A stretch of DNA of 62,328 nt from SURF-32 sp964648365 (GCA_964648365.1 CAZYLK010000009.1:1-62328); one strand, 5' to 3'; positions 9,020 through 18,090 are shown, counted from the stretch's first letter. Notes: generated by a model not told the origin, from the sequence alone. Made by a program: numbers and translations.

Positions 9020-10160
9020 AGATCACCTTCGCATGCAGCGAGCCGCTGCGCTTGAGCGATTCGAGAATGGCGACGCGATCCTCGAACGGCACCTTCAGGC
9101 GGTTCAGCGCTTCCAGCAGGTCCGTCATGTGCGCGTCGCGCACGGCAAGGTTGTCCACCGGCACGAAGACCTGCGTGTCGAACGCCGGCGTCGGCAGCGG
9201 CTGACCGGGCGGCGCGTTCATCACCGTCACCGTCAGACCCGCCTGGGACACGACGGTCGGCGAGACGCGTACATCACCGGTGACCACGATGGTCTGCGTC
9301 GTCTTGTTGATGACCACGCGGGCCTCGTTGGACTCGACGAAGATGGGCATGCGCTGCACGTCGCGGATGTACGAAACGGGGTCGTCGTATTGAAACGGCG
9401 GGATGAGCACGACGATGCTCTTGGAGTCCACCGCCAGCGCCGCCCGCTCGACCTTGGCGACCTGGCGCATGGTCGAGTCCACCGCGTTGGCCACGGCCGC
9501 GGCCGTCGCCCAGCCGGCGTGCGCATCTTCGAGAACCAGCGTGATGTAGCGCGCCTGCGGATCGATCCATGGGTTGCGGATGCCGTCGGCCATCAGGTCG
9601 CGGCCGGAGGCGACGTAGTTGTGCATCACGTCGGTCTCCATGCGGGCGCCGCCGCGGATCACGCCGGAGTTCGGCGCGTCCGGGTTGGTCAGTTCGATCG
9701 GTCCCTGCGCCTTCGCGAAAATCTCTTGCACGGCCGGGTCGTCGTAGATCAGCGGCGTGACCATGAGCGTGCCGCCCTCCAGGCTCTTGGCCGCCAGGGC
9801 GCTGACGCGAACGTCGATGCGCTCGCCCTCGCGGGCGCCGTGTTCGGGGATGGTGGCCTGCACCTCGACGATGGCGACGTTTCGTGCCTCTTCCAGGTCT
9901 TGCAGTGAATCCGAAGGGCTTGCCAGGCCGGAGAGCGCCTGCCGCAGCGCCCGCTGCGTCTGAACGAACTTGTCGCCGTCGCCGCTCTTGTTCAGGCCGA
10001 ATACAAGCCCCAGCCCGAGAATTGTGTTCGTGCCTTGACCCTGGACCCGCGTGATGTCGCCGACCCAGGCGGTGGAACCCTGCCCGAGGGCCGGCGCCGC
10101 CGCGGCACAGAGCGCGATCCAGCAGGCTGTCAGGTGCAAGTTTGTTCTCATATATTGCAT
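9009..10160 (-). CDS. flgI: flagellar P-ring protein FlgI
   Basis: 383 aa, the usual length. A signal peptide (LTACWIALCAAAAPALG) precedes the conserved opening TRVQGQGTNTILGLGLVFGL. Other family stretches are GTLMVTPLIYDDPAVQEIFA, TTQTIVVTGDVRVSPTVVSQ and the C-terminal LLEALNRLKVPFEDRVAIL. It forms the periplasmic ring around the rod, after delivery by the FlgA chaperone encoded two genes upstream. A P-ring implies a periplasmic peptidoglycan layer, which agrees with the cell-wall genes in this window. An ATG at 10151 is an alternative start. Confidence 0.96.
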   Translation of the reverse strand: MQYMRTNLHLTACWIALCAAAAPALGQGSTAWVGDITRVQGQGTNTILGLGLVFGLNKSGDGDKFVQTQRALRQALSGLASPSDSLQDLEEARNVAIVEVQATIPEHGAREGERIDVRVSALAAKSLEGGTLMVTPLIYDDPAVQEIFAKAQGPIELTNPDAPNSGVIRGGARMETDVMHNYVASGRDLMADGIRNPWIDPQARYITLVLEDAHAGWATAAAVANAVDSTMRQVAKVERAALAVDSKSIVVLIPPFQYDDPVSYIRDVQRMPIFVESNEARVVINKTTQTIVVTGDVRVSPTVVSQAGLTVTVMNAPPGQPLPTPAFDTQVFVPVDNLAVRDAHMTDLLEALNRLKVPFEDRVAILESLKRSGSLHAKVIYEH

Positions 10161-10214
10161 TGTCTTGCTCGTCGTGTTTCAGACACCGTTGCGATCCGTG
10201 GGATTGCGTGTCAC

Positions 10215-11042
10215 TCAGAACGGCCTCAACGCGTCCAGCAGCCTGGGGATCCATCCGCGTGCGGATCCGTCGCGCACGGCGCCTTCGTTCTTGACTGCGA
10301 TGTCCAGGTCGGCCACGTCCGTGCTGAGGATGCTGCCATCCGCGGTGATCTTCTCCTTGCTGCACGTGCCGGTCAGGGTCATGACGCTGATTTCCTCATC
10401 GTGCTCGATACGCGCCCGCGCCCAGATGACCAGGTTCCCGTTCGGCTTGATGTCGAGAACTTCGCCGGTCAAGCGAGCAATGAGCCGATCCTGCCGCGAG
10501 GTGTCCGCTTCGTTCTTGGTTTCCTGCTCGACCTGGAAGTCGACGTTGGGGTGGCCGCGGGTGAACTGTGATGCGCCCAGGCCGCCGGTGATCGGCTTGA
10601 AGAACTCTTCGAGCTGCGACCGGAATTCCCACTCCCGCTTCGAGTCGAGGCTGCCGTCGGCTTCGAAGGTCTTCTGCTGCCGCACGATGATCGTGATGTG
10701 ATCGTGAATCTTGAACGCGAGCGGTTCGGGCGGCTTGACCGCGATCATCGAATGCCGCTCCAGGCCCGCATGGCCCTGGGGCGTGGGCGACTCGCGCGAT
10801 TCGACTTTCGGCGCCGCCTGCGCAGCGGCACGCTCGTTGCGCCGCCCGATCGATGAGGTCTGGGCCTCCGCAACGGGGATTGAAGCCTGAACGATAAAGA
10901 CAAGTGCGATGACCATGAGCGCCGAACGACAGGCGGGCGGAGCGACCCCATCACGGCGCCGTCGCGCACCCTCGGCGCCGCGGGCATTGCGCGCGACGTG
11001 CATTCCGGCATCTGGCTTGTTGGTGCGTATCGTGTGCATCAT
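10215..11042 (-). CDS. flgH: flagellar L-ring protein FlgH
   Basis: About 275 aa. Recognised by FKIHDHITIIVRQQKTFEAD, then QDRLIARLTGEVLDIKPNGN and NLVIWARARIEHDEEISVM, and by its place between flgA and flgI. It forms the outer-membrane ring. FlgH is normally a lipoprotein, but here the hydrophobic leader (ALMVIALVFIVQASIPVAEA) is not followed by a lipobox Cys, so signal peptidase I cleavage is more likely. The frame opens at 11096; the ATG pair at 11042/11039 is preferred because GGGAG lies upstream. The N-terminus before the hydrophobic core is unusually long and Arg-rich, so the start remains uncertain. Confidence 0.9.
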   Translation of the reverse strand: MMHTIRTNKPDAGMHVARNARGAEGARRRRDGVAPPACRSALMVIALVFIVQASIPVAEAQTSSIGRRNERAAAQAAPKVESRESPTPQGHAGLERHSMIAVKPPEPLAFKIHDHITIIVRQQKTFEADGSLDSKREWEFRSQLEEFFKPITGGLGASQFTRGHPNVDFQVEQETKNEADTSRQDRLIARLTGEVLDIKPNGNLVIWARARIEHDEEISVMTLTGTCSKEKITADGSILSTDVADLDIAVKNEGAVRDGSARGWIPRLLDALRPF

Positions 11043-11099
11043 GACGAAGTACTCCCGGTTGCAGCGGCTCGGGCTGCTCCTGCTGAATCGTGTCATCCG

Positions 11100-12248
11100 C
11101 TATTTCTGCGCAACCCTGACACCCTCGCCGCGCGGAACAACGCTTCCTGGCAGCGACACCTCGCCCGGCCCCGTGACCACCGCTTCGAACATGCGCCCCC
11201 GATCGTCCAGCGAGCGCACCGTCACCACGTCCCCCATAGAACCGGCGTCGGCGCTGCGCGCGGCCGTCTCCACGCGAATCCCCCCGACCACCGACACCAG
11301 CCGGACCAGTTGGTTCCGCGTGACGACGGGAACATCTTCCAATGCCTGCGTCGCAATGACCTCCCCGGCAGGGAAGAACGACTTCGACCGCCGACCGATC
11401 ACATCCTGTACGTGCGTCGCGAAGTCTCTATCGCCGGTGGCGAGCTTCATTTCGACGACGGCCACGTCGACGTCCCGGATCGTCATTCCGCGGTTCACGG
11501 GGCGCCGCGCCACAACGATCGGCGCGAACCAGGTGACGTGGCAGGCGATCTCGATGCGCAGCGGCTTCTCCGCGGCCCCGGTGATGTCCACGGTCGCAGA
11601 GACCATTCCGTGCCGATCCTGGTCCCGCACGCTGATACGGAACGTGCAGGCCGGACTGGTCAGCGCCAGCACCTGACGGTCGGCGGGATTGAACTCGGCT
11701 TCCGCCCGGGCGCCCGCGACGGGCGGGCGACGGTGAATTTCCTGAAGCAGCAGATCCCGAAGCGTGGTGGCCGCGGCTGACGCCGGGCCGCCGTGTACGG
11801 ACGATGCCGGTTCCTGCGCAGTGCCGGGAAGCTGACCCGTCGTTGGCACAGCCAGCGCCGCGGGCCGGCTCACTTGACAGGTCGAGGCGCCGTTGAAGCG
11901 CAGCGTTCCGCTCAATGCCAGGCCGGACGCCTCAATCGCGGCCCGCAGGTCGCGCATCGCGATCGCGCTCTGCCCGCCCGGCCGCGGCGCGTCGGCAATC
12001 TCAACGCGGCACAGCGCTGCGTGCGCGTCGCGATCAAAGCCGGTGAGTTCACAGACGTCAGCGAGCGTGACCCGATCTGCCACCACGGTCGCCCTGGGCC
12101 AGAGGCGCAACACTTGCGCGGATGCGTCGGCCGTGCCTGACGCCAGAACGATGCACGCTATCGCGGCATTGCGATACGCCCGACGGGATAGCGCTGCGTC
12201 CCGCCGTCCTACGCACACACTACTTGATTGTCTGCCGTCCATGAACAT
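11100..12248 (-). CDS. flgA: flagellar P-ring assembly chaperone FlgA
   Basis: 382 aa, longer than the ~220 aa of E. coli. A signal peptide (IACIVLASGTADASA) leads the periplasmic protein. The C-terminal third is the SAF/ChapFlgA domain: IVVARRPVNRGMTIRDVDVA, FFPAGEVIATQALEDVPVV and VTVRSLDDRGRMFEAVVTG. The N-terminal part (VTLADVCELTGFDRDAHA) is a domain seen in longer FlgA proteins. It chaperones FlgI. The start codon is not marked by a clear ribosome site; the ATG at 12242 is equally possible. Confidence 0.88.
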   Translation of the reverse strand: MFMDGRQSSSVCVGRRDAALSRRAYRNAAIACIVLASGTADASAQVLRLWPRATVVADRVTLADVCELTGFDRDAHAALCRVEIADAPRPGGQSAIAMRDLRAAIEASGLALSGTLRFNGASTCQVSRPAALAVPTTGQLPGTAQEPASSVHGGPASAAATTLRDLLLQEIHRRPPVAGARAEAEFNPADRQVLALTSPACTFRISVRDQDRHGMVSATVDITGAAEKPLRIEIACHVTWFAPIVVARRPVNRGMTIRDVDVAVVEMKLATGDRDFATHVQDVIGRRSKSFFPAGEVIATQALEDVPVVTRNQLVRLVSVVGGIRVETAARSADAGSMGDVVTVRSLDDRGRMFEAVVTGPGEVSLPGSVVPRGEGVRVAQK

Positions 12249-12315
12249 GCTTCAGTGACATCCTGTCAAGAATTCCCTTTTTTGAGCTCGCCGACGGTCG
12301 CCAGCCTCACGTCTT

Positions 12316-12357
12316 CATTCGCTATTCGCTATTCGCTATTCGCCATTCGCCATTTCC
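12316..12357. repeat. short tandem repeat between flgG and flgA
   Basis: Repeated ATTCGCT / ATTCGCC units in the flgG-flgA spacer. The same kind of unit, on the opposite strand, occurs at 25008-25040 before the ABC-2 permease. No function is visible. Confidence 0.75.
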
Positions 12358-12358
12358 G

Positions 12359-13171
12359 CTACTGTCTCAGACCCGATACCACTCGGAGCGTCTCGTCTGC
12401 GGATTCGATCGACTGGCTGTTCAGCTCAAATGCCCGCTGTGTCTGGATCAAGTCGATCAGCTCGCGCACCGGATCGACGTTGCTCATTTCGAGTTGATTC
12501 GAGTTGACGGAGCCCATGCCGTCGGATTGCGGCGCACCCGTGATCGGTTCGCCCGAGGCGTCCGTGGCAACGTAGAGATTCCTCCCAATTTGTTTGAGTC
12601 CCTCGGGGTTGACGAAGCGGGCCAGTTCGATCTGCCCCTGCTCGGTCAGCGTGTTGGTTCCCGGCTCGCGCACCTGGACGCGGCCGTCGCGGCCGACGCT
12701 GATGCTCTCGATCGGCGCGTCGGCTGGGATCGAAATAGGCGGCTCCAGCAGCGCGCCGTCGCTGTTGCCCAGGACGATGTTGCTCTCGGCATTCAAGGCG
12801 AAGTTGCCGGCGCGCGTGTAGGCCGTGACACGTTCGCCGTCCTGGATCGTCGTCACCTGAAAAAAGCCCGTCCCGTCGATCTGCCAGTCCAGCGGACGAT
12901 TCGTCGTATCAATCGAGCCCGGCGCGAAGTTGAGTTGCGTGCCGGAAACGGCGACGCCCGTTCCTACGAGAATACCGTGCGGAATGGGTTCGTCGTCGGC
13001 GTTACGGATGCCCGGCTCGCGCTTGACTTGATAGATCAAATCCTCAAAGTTGACGCGCGACCGCTTGAAGCCGGTCGTATTGATATTCGCCAGGTTGTTG
13101 GCGACGACGTTGAGCTTCTCGTCGAGCGCCCGCATCCCGGACGCGGCGGATTGTAACGCGGTTATGGCCAT
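12359..13171 (-). CDS. flgG: flagellar distal rod protein FlgG
   Basis: 270 aa, normal length. It opens with MAITALQSAASGMRALDEKL and NNLANINTTGFKRSRVNFED, the rod-protein signature, and ends with ELSNVDPVRELIDLIQTQRA-type sequence (here EMSNVDPVRELIDLIQTQRA) and FELNSQSIESADETLRV. It forms the distal rod that passes through the P and L rings. GGGAG lies 9 bases before the ATG. Its stop is 110 bases upstream of the flgA start, with a short repeat patch between them. Confidence 0.96.
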   Translation of the reverse strand: MAITALQSAASGMRALDEKLNVVANNLANINTTGFKRSRVNFEDLIYQVKREPGIRNADDEPIPHGILVGTGVAVSGTQLNFAPGSIDTTNRPLDWQIDGTGFFQVTTIQDGERVTAYTRAGNFALNAESNIVLGNSDGALLEPPISIPADAPIESISVGRDGRVQVREPGTNTLTEQGQIELARFVNPEGLKQIGRNLYVATDASGEPITGAPQSDGMGSVNSNQLEMSNVDPVRELIDLIQTQRAFELNSQSIESADETLRVVSGLRQ

Positions 13172-13217
13172 TTAGCGCAACTCCCACTCTCGTTCCGTGC
13201 CTGACTGCCGCCCGCTC

Positions 13218-13303
13218 CAACCCCGGCATGAATGTCGGGGCTCTGAATGTGTGGCACCGGTTTGCGACCGGTGTTCTTGTGTGGCACCGGTTTGCAACCG
13301 GTG
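13218..13303. repeat. three dispersed palindromic repeats between flgF and flgG
   Basis: 13218-13245 is one copy of the element with the core CCCCGGCATGAATGTCGGGG. 13251-13273 and 13281-13303 are two copies of GTGGCACCGGTTTGCRACCGGTG, spaced 30 bases apart, each able to form a hairpin. The same palindrome recurs at 18106-18190 and inside murF at 52617-52675. Confidence 0.9.
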
Positions 13304-13347
13304 TCTTCCAAACAACACACACTGAAATTGAGAGGAGCACCACAACA

Positions 13348-14112
13348 TCAGATCCTCCCCACCGTGTTAATCGCCAACCCCATCACTTCATCGTGCGTCG
13401 TCAGCGACCGCCCGTTAATCGCATAGGCCCGCTGCACCTCGATCATCGAAGTCAGCGCCGCGATGGGTTCAACGGTCGACTGTTCGAGGGTTGCCGGGAC
13501 GACGCGCCCGCTCGCGCTCGCCGGCTCCGCATCGTCGGCGTTGAACAGGTTGTGGCCGATCTTGCGGACCTTCATGTTATCGTCGAAATCGGTCAATCCG
13601 ATCCGTCCGATCACTTCGTCGCCCTGCCGCACGAGGCCCCCCTCCGAGATCCGTACGTCGGACCCGCCCTCCTCCAGCCGCTGAATTGGCAGACCCACGT
13701 CGGACAAAACCCGCATCCGCCCGCCGCCGGACGCGAGCACGAGTTCGCCCGCATCATTGAATGTGAACCGTCCATCGCGGGTATAACGAACGTCATCCCC
13801 ATCCTGGACGGCGAAGAACCCGTCGCCCTCAATGGCTACGTCAAGGGCACGACCGGTGCGGTTGAGCGTCCCCTGATGAAAGTTGTGATAGGTCGGCCGC
13901 ACGTTGGTGCCGCCCGACATCATGTCGAACACGGGATGGGCCAGCCGCGGCCCGCCCTGCTGCTCGACGCGCTCGATCGGCCGCTGAGCCAGCACGGCCA
14001 GGTCGTTCTTGAAACCGACCGTCTCGGCGTTGGCCAGGTTGTTGGCCGTAATGTTCATGCGATATTCGTTGGCCTGCATACCGGCCGCGGAGAGAAACAA
14101 CCCGTAGCTCAT
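13348..14112 (-). CDS. flgF: flagellar basal-body rod protein FlgF
   Basis: 254 aa, starting MSYGLFLSAAGMQANEYRMN, then NNLANAETVGFKNDLA; ends IEVQRAYAINGRSLTTHDEV. This is the rod-protein pattern, and the position directly before flgG identifies FlgF. The open frame extends to 14322, but the ATG at 14112 has AGGAGGG nine bases upstream and fits the family N-terminus. It is the first gene of the flagellar cluster on this strand, so the promoter should lie in the 690-base spacer upstream. Confidence 0.94.
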   Translation of the reverse strand: MSYGLFLSAAGMQANEYRMNITANNLANAETVGFKNDLAVLAQRPIERVEQQGGPRLAHPVFDMMSGGTNVRPTYHNFHQGTLNRTGRALDVAIEGDGFFAVQDGDDVRYTRDGRFTFNDAGELVLASGGGRMRVLSDVGLPIQRLEEGGSDVRISEGGLVRQGDEVIGRIGLTDFDDNMKVRKIGHNLFNADDAEPASASGRVVPATLEQSTVEPIAALTSMIEVQRAYAINGRSLTTHDEVMGLAINTVGRI

Positions 14113-14803
14113 GGTTTGCCCTCCTGCGAGTACGAGACGCCGTCTGCATTCATAGATGGTGTTGTCGGCCGATTGATTCCCCCACCGTCCTGGCCGCGGT
14201 TCGCCTCGGCGCTTGCACCTTCGCAGGCATCGCCCGACTTGGACAGGCACGCCATCAGGTCGCGGTGGGTCGCGGCTGCGTTGGCGGCACGACGCCGCAC
14301 CAGCCGTCCGAGGTCTGACCACTCGCCGATGGGGGCGTCCGCGCCATGCGCGATCGCCGTCGTTACTCGGGTCGCCGCGTTGTGGCCGTCATCCATGACC
14401 ATGCATCTGCTCCGAACCCGCCGATCCCGCGCCGCATCCATGCCGCGCGACACCGGTGATCGGTCCGACGCAGGCCAGCAGCGTGCCACAAGTCGACCGG
14501 TCCCGGCGACGGTGCGGCGCCGCAGCAACGCAACCAGCGACGGATGAACGACTTACCGCTTGTAGCGGCGCGATGGGCGGCTGGGCGGATGTGCATTCGG
14601 ATGAGCCTCCGACGGCGCAGAAACTGCGTCGCGAGCGCATTTCACGCCCGCCGTCGGCCGCGGCCACAAGCCGCTTGACCGCACGGCAACGGGTTGCCCG
14701 AGGTGGTGGATACTGCTCAAATGCCTCGACCACCGTGTTCCGGCCGGCACAGCGTCGCACGGATCGCGGCGGCGACGATGCCGGCACGCCCACACCAGAC
14801 CAC
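14113..14803. other. 690-base divergent spacer, no gene recognised
   Basis: It lies between flgF (leftward) and the first membrane-protein gene (rightward). Open frames here are Arg/Pro-rich with no family resemblance. It must contain promoters for both directions, but I found no convincing -35/-10 pair. Confidence 0.6.
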
Positions 14804-15928
14804 ATGACCCACGGGAGTTCGCGAGTTTCAGCATCACGCAACCCGCGGGCTGGCACGCGCGTTCACGTGATTCACGTTTTCAGCCGCATTCGCAAGCCGT
14901 CGCGACGACTCTTCGACGGCGTAACGCTGATCATCGTGTTTGCGTTGTTCAGCCTGCTTTCGTATGTCGTCGGTTCGCACCTTCTTGGGGAGGACTTTAC
15001 GGGTCGCAACACCGGCACGACGACTGCGCTGGTGATCATCATCCCCGCGGGTGGCACCATCGGCGGCGCGGCCTGGGCAGTTTTTCTCGAATTCGTCGTC
15101 TACCGGCGCACGCGCCAGGAGCGCCTGCTGCGGCGCGTCCGCCTGTCAGCCATCGCCGCCCACCCTGATGCGACGGCGCGCCTGCCGCACCGGCTGGTCG
15201 AGCAAGCCTTGCGCCGTTTCTGGCGGCGAAGGCCCCTCCGCCGAGCACTTCAGGCGATCGGACCAGGCCGCGTCATCCTCAACCTCGGCTCGATCAACGG
15301 CAGACCCAGACTGCCCACGCCGGCGGAACAGCGCTTTGAGCCCCTCGACCTTAGACGTGACCCGGACCGCTGGCTGGCGCTGCTGGAACAGACGACGGGC
15401 ATCACTGTGGGCAACGTGTCAGCAGCGACCACCCGAGGTGAGGATGCGGCCGAGCGCACGCAGCGGAAGCGCGACGCGTCGCGTGATCGCCTCAATCGCA
15501 TGAGCGGCTGGTTGGGCACAGTTATGGCCGTCGCATTCATACTTCGCGACGCGTACGGTATGGCGACGGCCGGGAGGCACGGATTCACGCTCTATGGCTA
15601 TGGGGGAGTGTTGACATTGGTTGTCGTTGTCCGTCTGCTGATCGGAACAAGGTGGTGGCTGGTGCCCGGGGGCCTGATCTGCCGGCGACATCGTGCCTGG
15701 CGGAAGCACGTGTGGGCCTCCCTCGCCACGCCGGACACGACGGCGCTCTTCGTCGATCTCAATGGCCGGATCGCGCTGATCCACCGCGGCCGGCTCAAGC
15801 AGCGATCCGTCTGGCCGTTTCACGTGTGGCCGCTGATAGCAGGCTGGATCAGCACCACGCCCCCGCCGACGCGCGACGCGGTGCTGTCGTTTGTGGGGCC
15901 GGACGCGGTGTGGGAGGCGAACGCGTGA
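14804..15928 (+). CDS. membrane protein of unknown function, first of a tandem pair
   Basis: About 374 aa from the ATG at 14804; the start is uncertain because the frame is open from 14456. It has four likely membrane segments, a pair near residues 40-95 (LIIVFALFSLLSYVVGS; ALVIIIPAGGTIGGAAWAVF) and a pair near 240-285 (WLGTVMAVAFILRDAYG; VLTLVVVVRLLIG), separated by an Arg-rich cytoplasmic-type region. A WWLVPGGLICRRHRAWRKHV motif follows, and the end reads WISTTPPPTRDAVLSFVGPD. It is homologous along its whole length to the next gene, which begins inside its stop codon. No known family was recognised. Confidence 0.7.
   Translation: MTHGSSRVSASRNPRAGTRVHVIHVFSRIRKPSRRLFDGVTLIIVFALFSLLSYVVGSHLLGEDFTGRNTGTTTALVIIIPAGGTIGGAAWAVFLEFVVYRRTRQERLLRRVRLSAIAAHPDATARLPHRLVEQALRRFWRRRPLRRALQAIGPGRVILNLGSINGRPRLPTPAEQRFEPLDLRRDPDRWLALLEQTTGITVGNVSAATTRGEDAAERTQRKRDASRDRLNRMSGWLGTVMAVAFILRDAYGMATAGRHGFTLYGYGGVLTLVVVVRLLIGTRWWLVPGGLICRRHRAWRKHVWASLATPDTTALFVDLNGRIALIHRGRLKQRSVWPFHVWPLIAGWISTTPPPTRDAVLSFVGPDAVWEANA
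15845..15916 (+). repeat. 72-base near-identical 3' segment, copy 1
   Basis: The end of the first tandem gene, TGG to GAG, matches 17065-17136 at all but three of 72 bases, while the rest of the two genes has clearly diverged. It encodes WISTTPPPTRDAVLSFVGPD and the following residues. Confidence 0.9.
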
Positions 15929-17148
15929 AACGGCCACGCTCCGATCAGCAAGAACCGCGATCCGTTTCAGGCGGCTCGACGCCAGACGCCAAAGACCGGC
16001 CGCCGAGAGCCTCGCAGCGCGGCGGCCCCGACCGCCCCAGCGTCCACCTCATTCACGTCACCCATCCTCCCCGCGGGTGCCTGTTGGTCATCGTCGGCGT
16101 GCTCGGCATCGCAACGTCGTTCTTGATCGGATTTTGCGTAGCCTTCATGGCCGCCGGCTGGGCGCTTCACTACGTTGGAACCTGGCTGCATCTGCAACAG
16201 CGCGGCTCGGGACAGACCTTGTGGGTTGTGGCGATACTGCTGAGCATGGTCGGCGGGCTTGCCGCAATCGCATGCTGGGCGTGGGCACTGTCCGCGCTGG
16301 AGTTGCGCCGGGCGCGCCGCCTCAATGGCGATCGCGTCAGACGTCTCGATCGCGTGGCTGCACATTCGGACGCCCGGGCGCGCGTGCCGGGCCGTTGCGT
16401 CGAGCATGCCCTGTGGTGCCGCTCCGGGAGCGGCAGATCCTTGCGGCGTGCATTGGAGGCGATCGGCCCTGGACGGGTGATCGTCAATCCCGGACCGCGC
16501 GGACATGGCCGACTGACGCCCGCCCGTACGCCGCTCCGATTCGAGCCGATCGATCTCGACAGCAACGACGACCGGTGGACGTGGCTCGCGCAGCAGGCAG
16601 CGCCGGACCCAACCTCCGACACGATCGCTCTCGCAGCCCAGGCCGCGGTATCGGGCCACCGCCGAGAGGCCGGCCGCATCACGGTTAACCAGCGACTGCT
16701 GAACCTGTTCGGACGCGGGCTTATGATCGTCCTGATGCTGTTCGGTGGAGCATTCCTGCTCCGCGACCTATATTGGCTCGTCACGACGGGCACGATCGAA
16801 AGTGGAGCGGTGATTGCAATGGGCGCCGCGGCCCTGCTTGCGGGATTGGCGTTGTTGCGCCTCCTGACGGGGCGCTCGTGGTGGTTGGTTCCCGGCGGCG
16901 CCATCTGCCGCCGCTACCACGCCTGGCGAACCCACGTGTCAGTCTCCCTGATCACACCGGCCGACGCTTCGCTGTACGTCACGGCCGACGGAAGCGCATA
17001 CCTGCTGCACCGACGGCATCTGCACTACCTGCACGTTCCCAATCCCTGGGCCTTCGTGGCGGCATGGATCAGCACCACGCCCCCCCCGACGCGCGACGCG
17101 GTGCTGTCGTTTGTGGGGCCGGACGCCGTCTGGGAGTCAAATGAGTGA
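15925..17148 (+). CDS. membrane protein of unknown function, second of a tandem pair
   Basis: 407 aa from the GTG at 15925, which overlaps the previous stop (GTGA) and has GGGAGG seven bases upstream. It is a paralogue of the preceding gene: the same VHLIHVTHPP motif before the first membrane pair, the same Arg-rich middle (RVRRLDRVAAHSDARARVPG; LRRALEAIGPGRVIVN), the second membrane pair, and the same SWWLVPGGAICRRYHAWRTHV and C-terminal motifs. The two proteins probably form a hetero-oligomer or are simply a duplication. Function unknown. Confidence 0.8.
   Translation: MKRPRSDQQEPRSVSGGSTPDAKDRPPRASQRGGPDRPSVHLIHVTHPPRGCLLVIVGVLGIATSFLIGFCVAFMAAGWALHYVGTWLHLQQRGSGQTLWVVAILLSMVGGLAAIACWAWALSALELRRARRLNGDRVRRLDRVAAHSDARARVPGRCVEHALWCRSGSGRSLRRALEAIGPGRVIVNPGPRGHGRLTPARTPLRFEPIDLDSNDDRWTWLAQQAAPDPTSDTIALAAQAAVSGHRREAGRITVNQRLLNLFGRGLMIVLMLFGGAFLLRDLYWLVTTGTIESGAVIAMGAAALLAGLALLRLLTGRSWWLVPGGAICRRYHAWRTHVSVSLITPADASLYVTADGSAYLLHRRHLHYLHVPNPWAFVAAWISTTPPPTRDAVLSFVGPDAVWESNE
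17065..17136 (+). repeat. 72-base near-identical 3' segment, copy 2
   Basis: Partner of 15845-15916, offset by exactly 1220 bases, with three mismatches. Confidence 0.9.
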
Positions 17149-17175
17149 CGCACGCCCGATGCGCGCTTGCAAGTT

Positions 17176-18090
17176 TCAAAACCGCGTATACGCCGAGTCA
17201 TCCGCCGACAGGAACCCGTTCGCCGGCCAGCCGAGCAGGTCGAGGCTCTGCGGGGCGGCATCCGGCTTGGTGAAGAGGGCCGACTGGGTGGCGCCGTGGC
17301 CGTCGACGTGAACGACGTTCGTCGACTTCGCGTGGCGAAGCGCCTGCGCCCCGGCGTGGGCCGTCTGCTCCGAGACGCCGCCATCCAGCGGCGCCCGCAT
17401 GAACTTGTTGGCCCCGGCCGACCAGCCGCCGTCGCCGACCAGCGCCGCACGCGACGCCGAGCGGATCTGCGTCGTGCGGGCGGGCGCCTCAGTCATGCTC
17501 AAAAAATCGCTTTCACCCTGCCCGCGGCCGATGTACGTAGTGTTGTAATTAAACCCCGTGTAGACATCGCCCGACGTCAGGCTCGGCCCATCGTATGACG
17601 GGCACTGCTGCACCGCCCCGCCGTCGGCGTACTCCCAGATCAGACCCGGCGTCGCATGATCCGGATCACTGAACGGCGTCCGCGTATCCCACGCCACGAA
17701 CGCGCCGCCCGCCATGTCGATGTATTGGGCGATCGGGAACGTGTCGGCAAAGTCCATCGCATAGGTCTGCATGGCAACGGCGATCTGCCGCTGATTCGAC
17801 AGGCAGGCCAGCCGCTTGGCCTGCTCGCGGGCGCCGGTCAGCGACGGCAGCAGGATCGCGATCAGCAGGGTGAGAATGCTGATCACGATAAGCACTTCGA
17901 GCAGGGTGAAGGCTCGGGTCTGCGCCGAAGGCGCGTAGCCCGAGCCCCGACCGCCAAGGAGGGCACGCGGCGCGAAATCCGAGCCCCGACCGTCAGGGAG
18001 GGGGTTCTTCAGATCCGAGCAGGTGCCGCGCGTGCGAGCACTGCTCACAAGAACCCGCTTACTGACGTGCGCGGCTCGGTTCATTGGCAT
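17176..18090 (-). CDS. prepilin-type surface protein with repeat-derived N-terminus
   Basis: About 304 aa. AFTLLEVLIVISILTLLIAI is a type IV prepilin / type II pseudopilin cleavage and membrane segment; the C-terminal region contains ALRHAKSTNVVHVDGHGATQ, the H-x(n)-DG type motif common in planctomycete pilin-like proteins. The part before the cleavage site is about 60 residues, far longer than the usual 5-30, and it is made of dispersed repeats (it reads NPLPDGRGSD and ALLGGRGSGYAP). Start candidates are ATGs at 18108, 18090 and 18084. It follows the two B12-controlled secreted proteins on the same strand and may be co-transcribed with them. Confidence 0.8.
   Translation of the reverse strand: MPMNRAAHVSKRVLVSSARTRGTCSDLKNPLPDGRGSDFAPRALLGGRGSGYAPSAQTRAFTLLEVLIVISILTLLIAILLPSLTGAREQAKRLACLSNQRQIAVAMQTYAMDFADTFPIAQYIDMAGGAFVAWDTRTPFSDPDHATPGLIWEYADGGAVQQCPSYDGPSLTSGDVYTGFNYNTTYIGRGQGESDFLSMTEAPARTTQIRSASRAALVGDGGWSAGANKFMRAPLDGGVSEQTAHAGAQALRHAKSTNVVHVDGHGATQSALFTKPDAAPQSLDLLGWPANGFLSADDSAYTRF
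17941..18083. repeat. three copies of the GRGSD-type dispersed repeat
   Basis: 17941-17963 and 17978-18009 are copies in one orientation; 18048-18083 is a copy in the opposite orientation, so the last two form an imperfect inverted pair. All lie inside the 5' end of the prepilin-type gene. A fourth copy is at 8025-8052. The core on the minus strand is CCCTGACGGTCGGGGCTCG. Confidence 0.88.
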
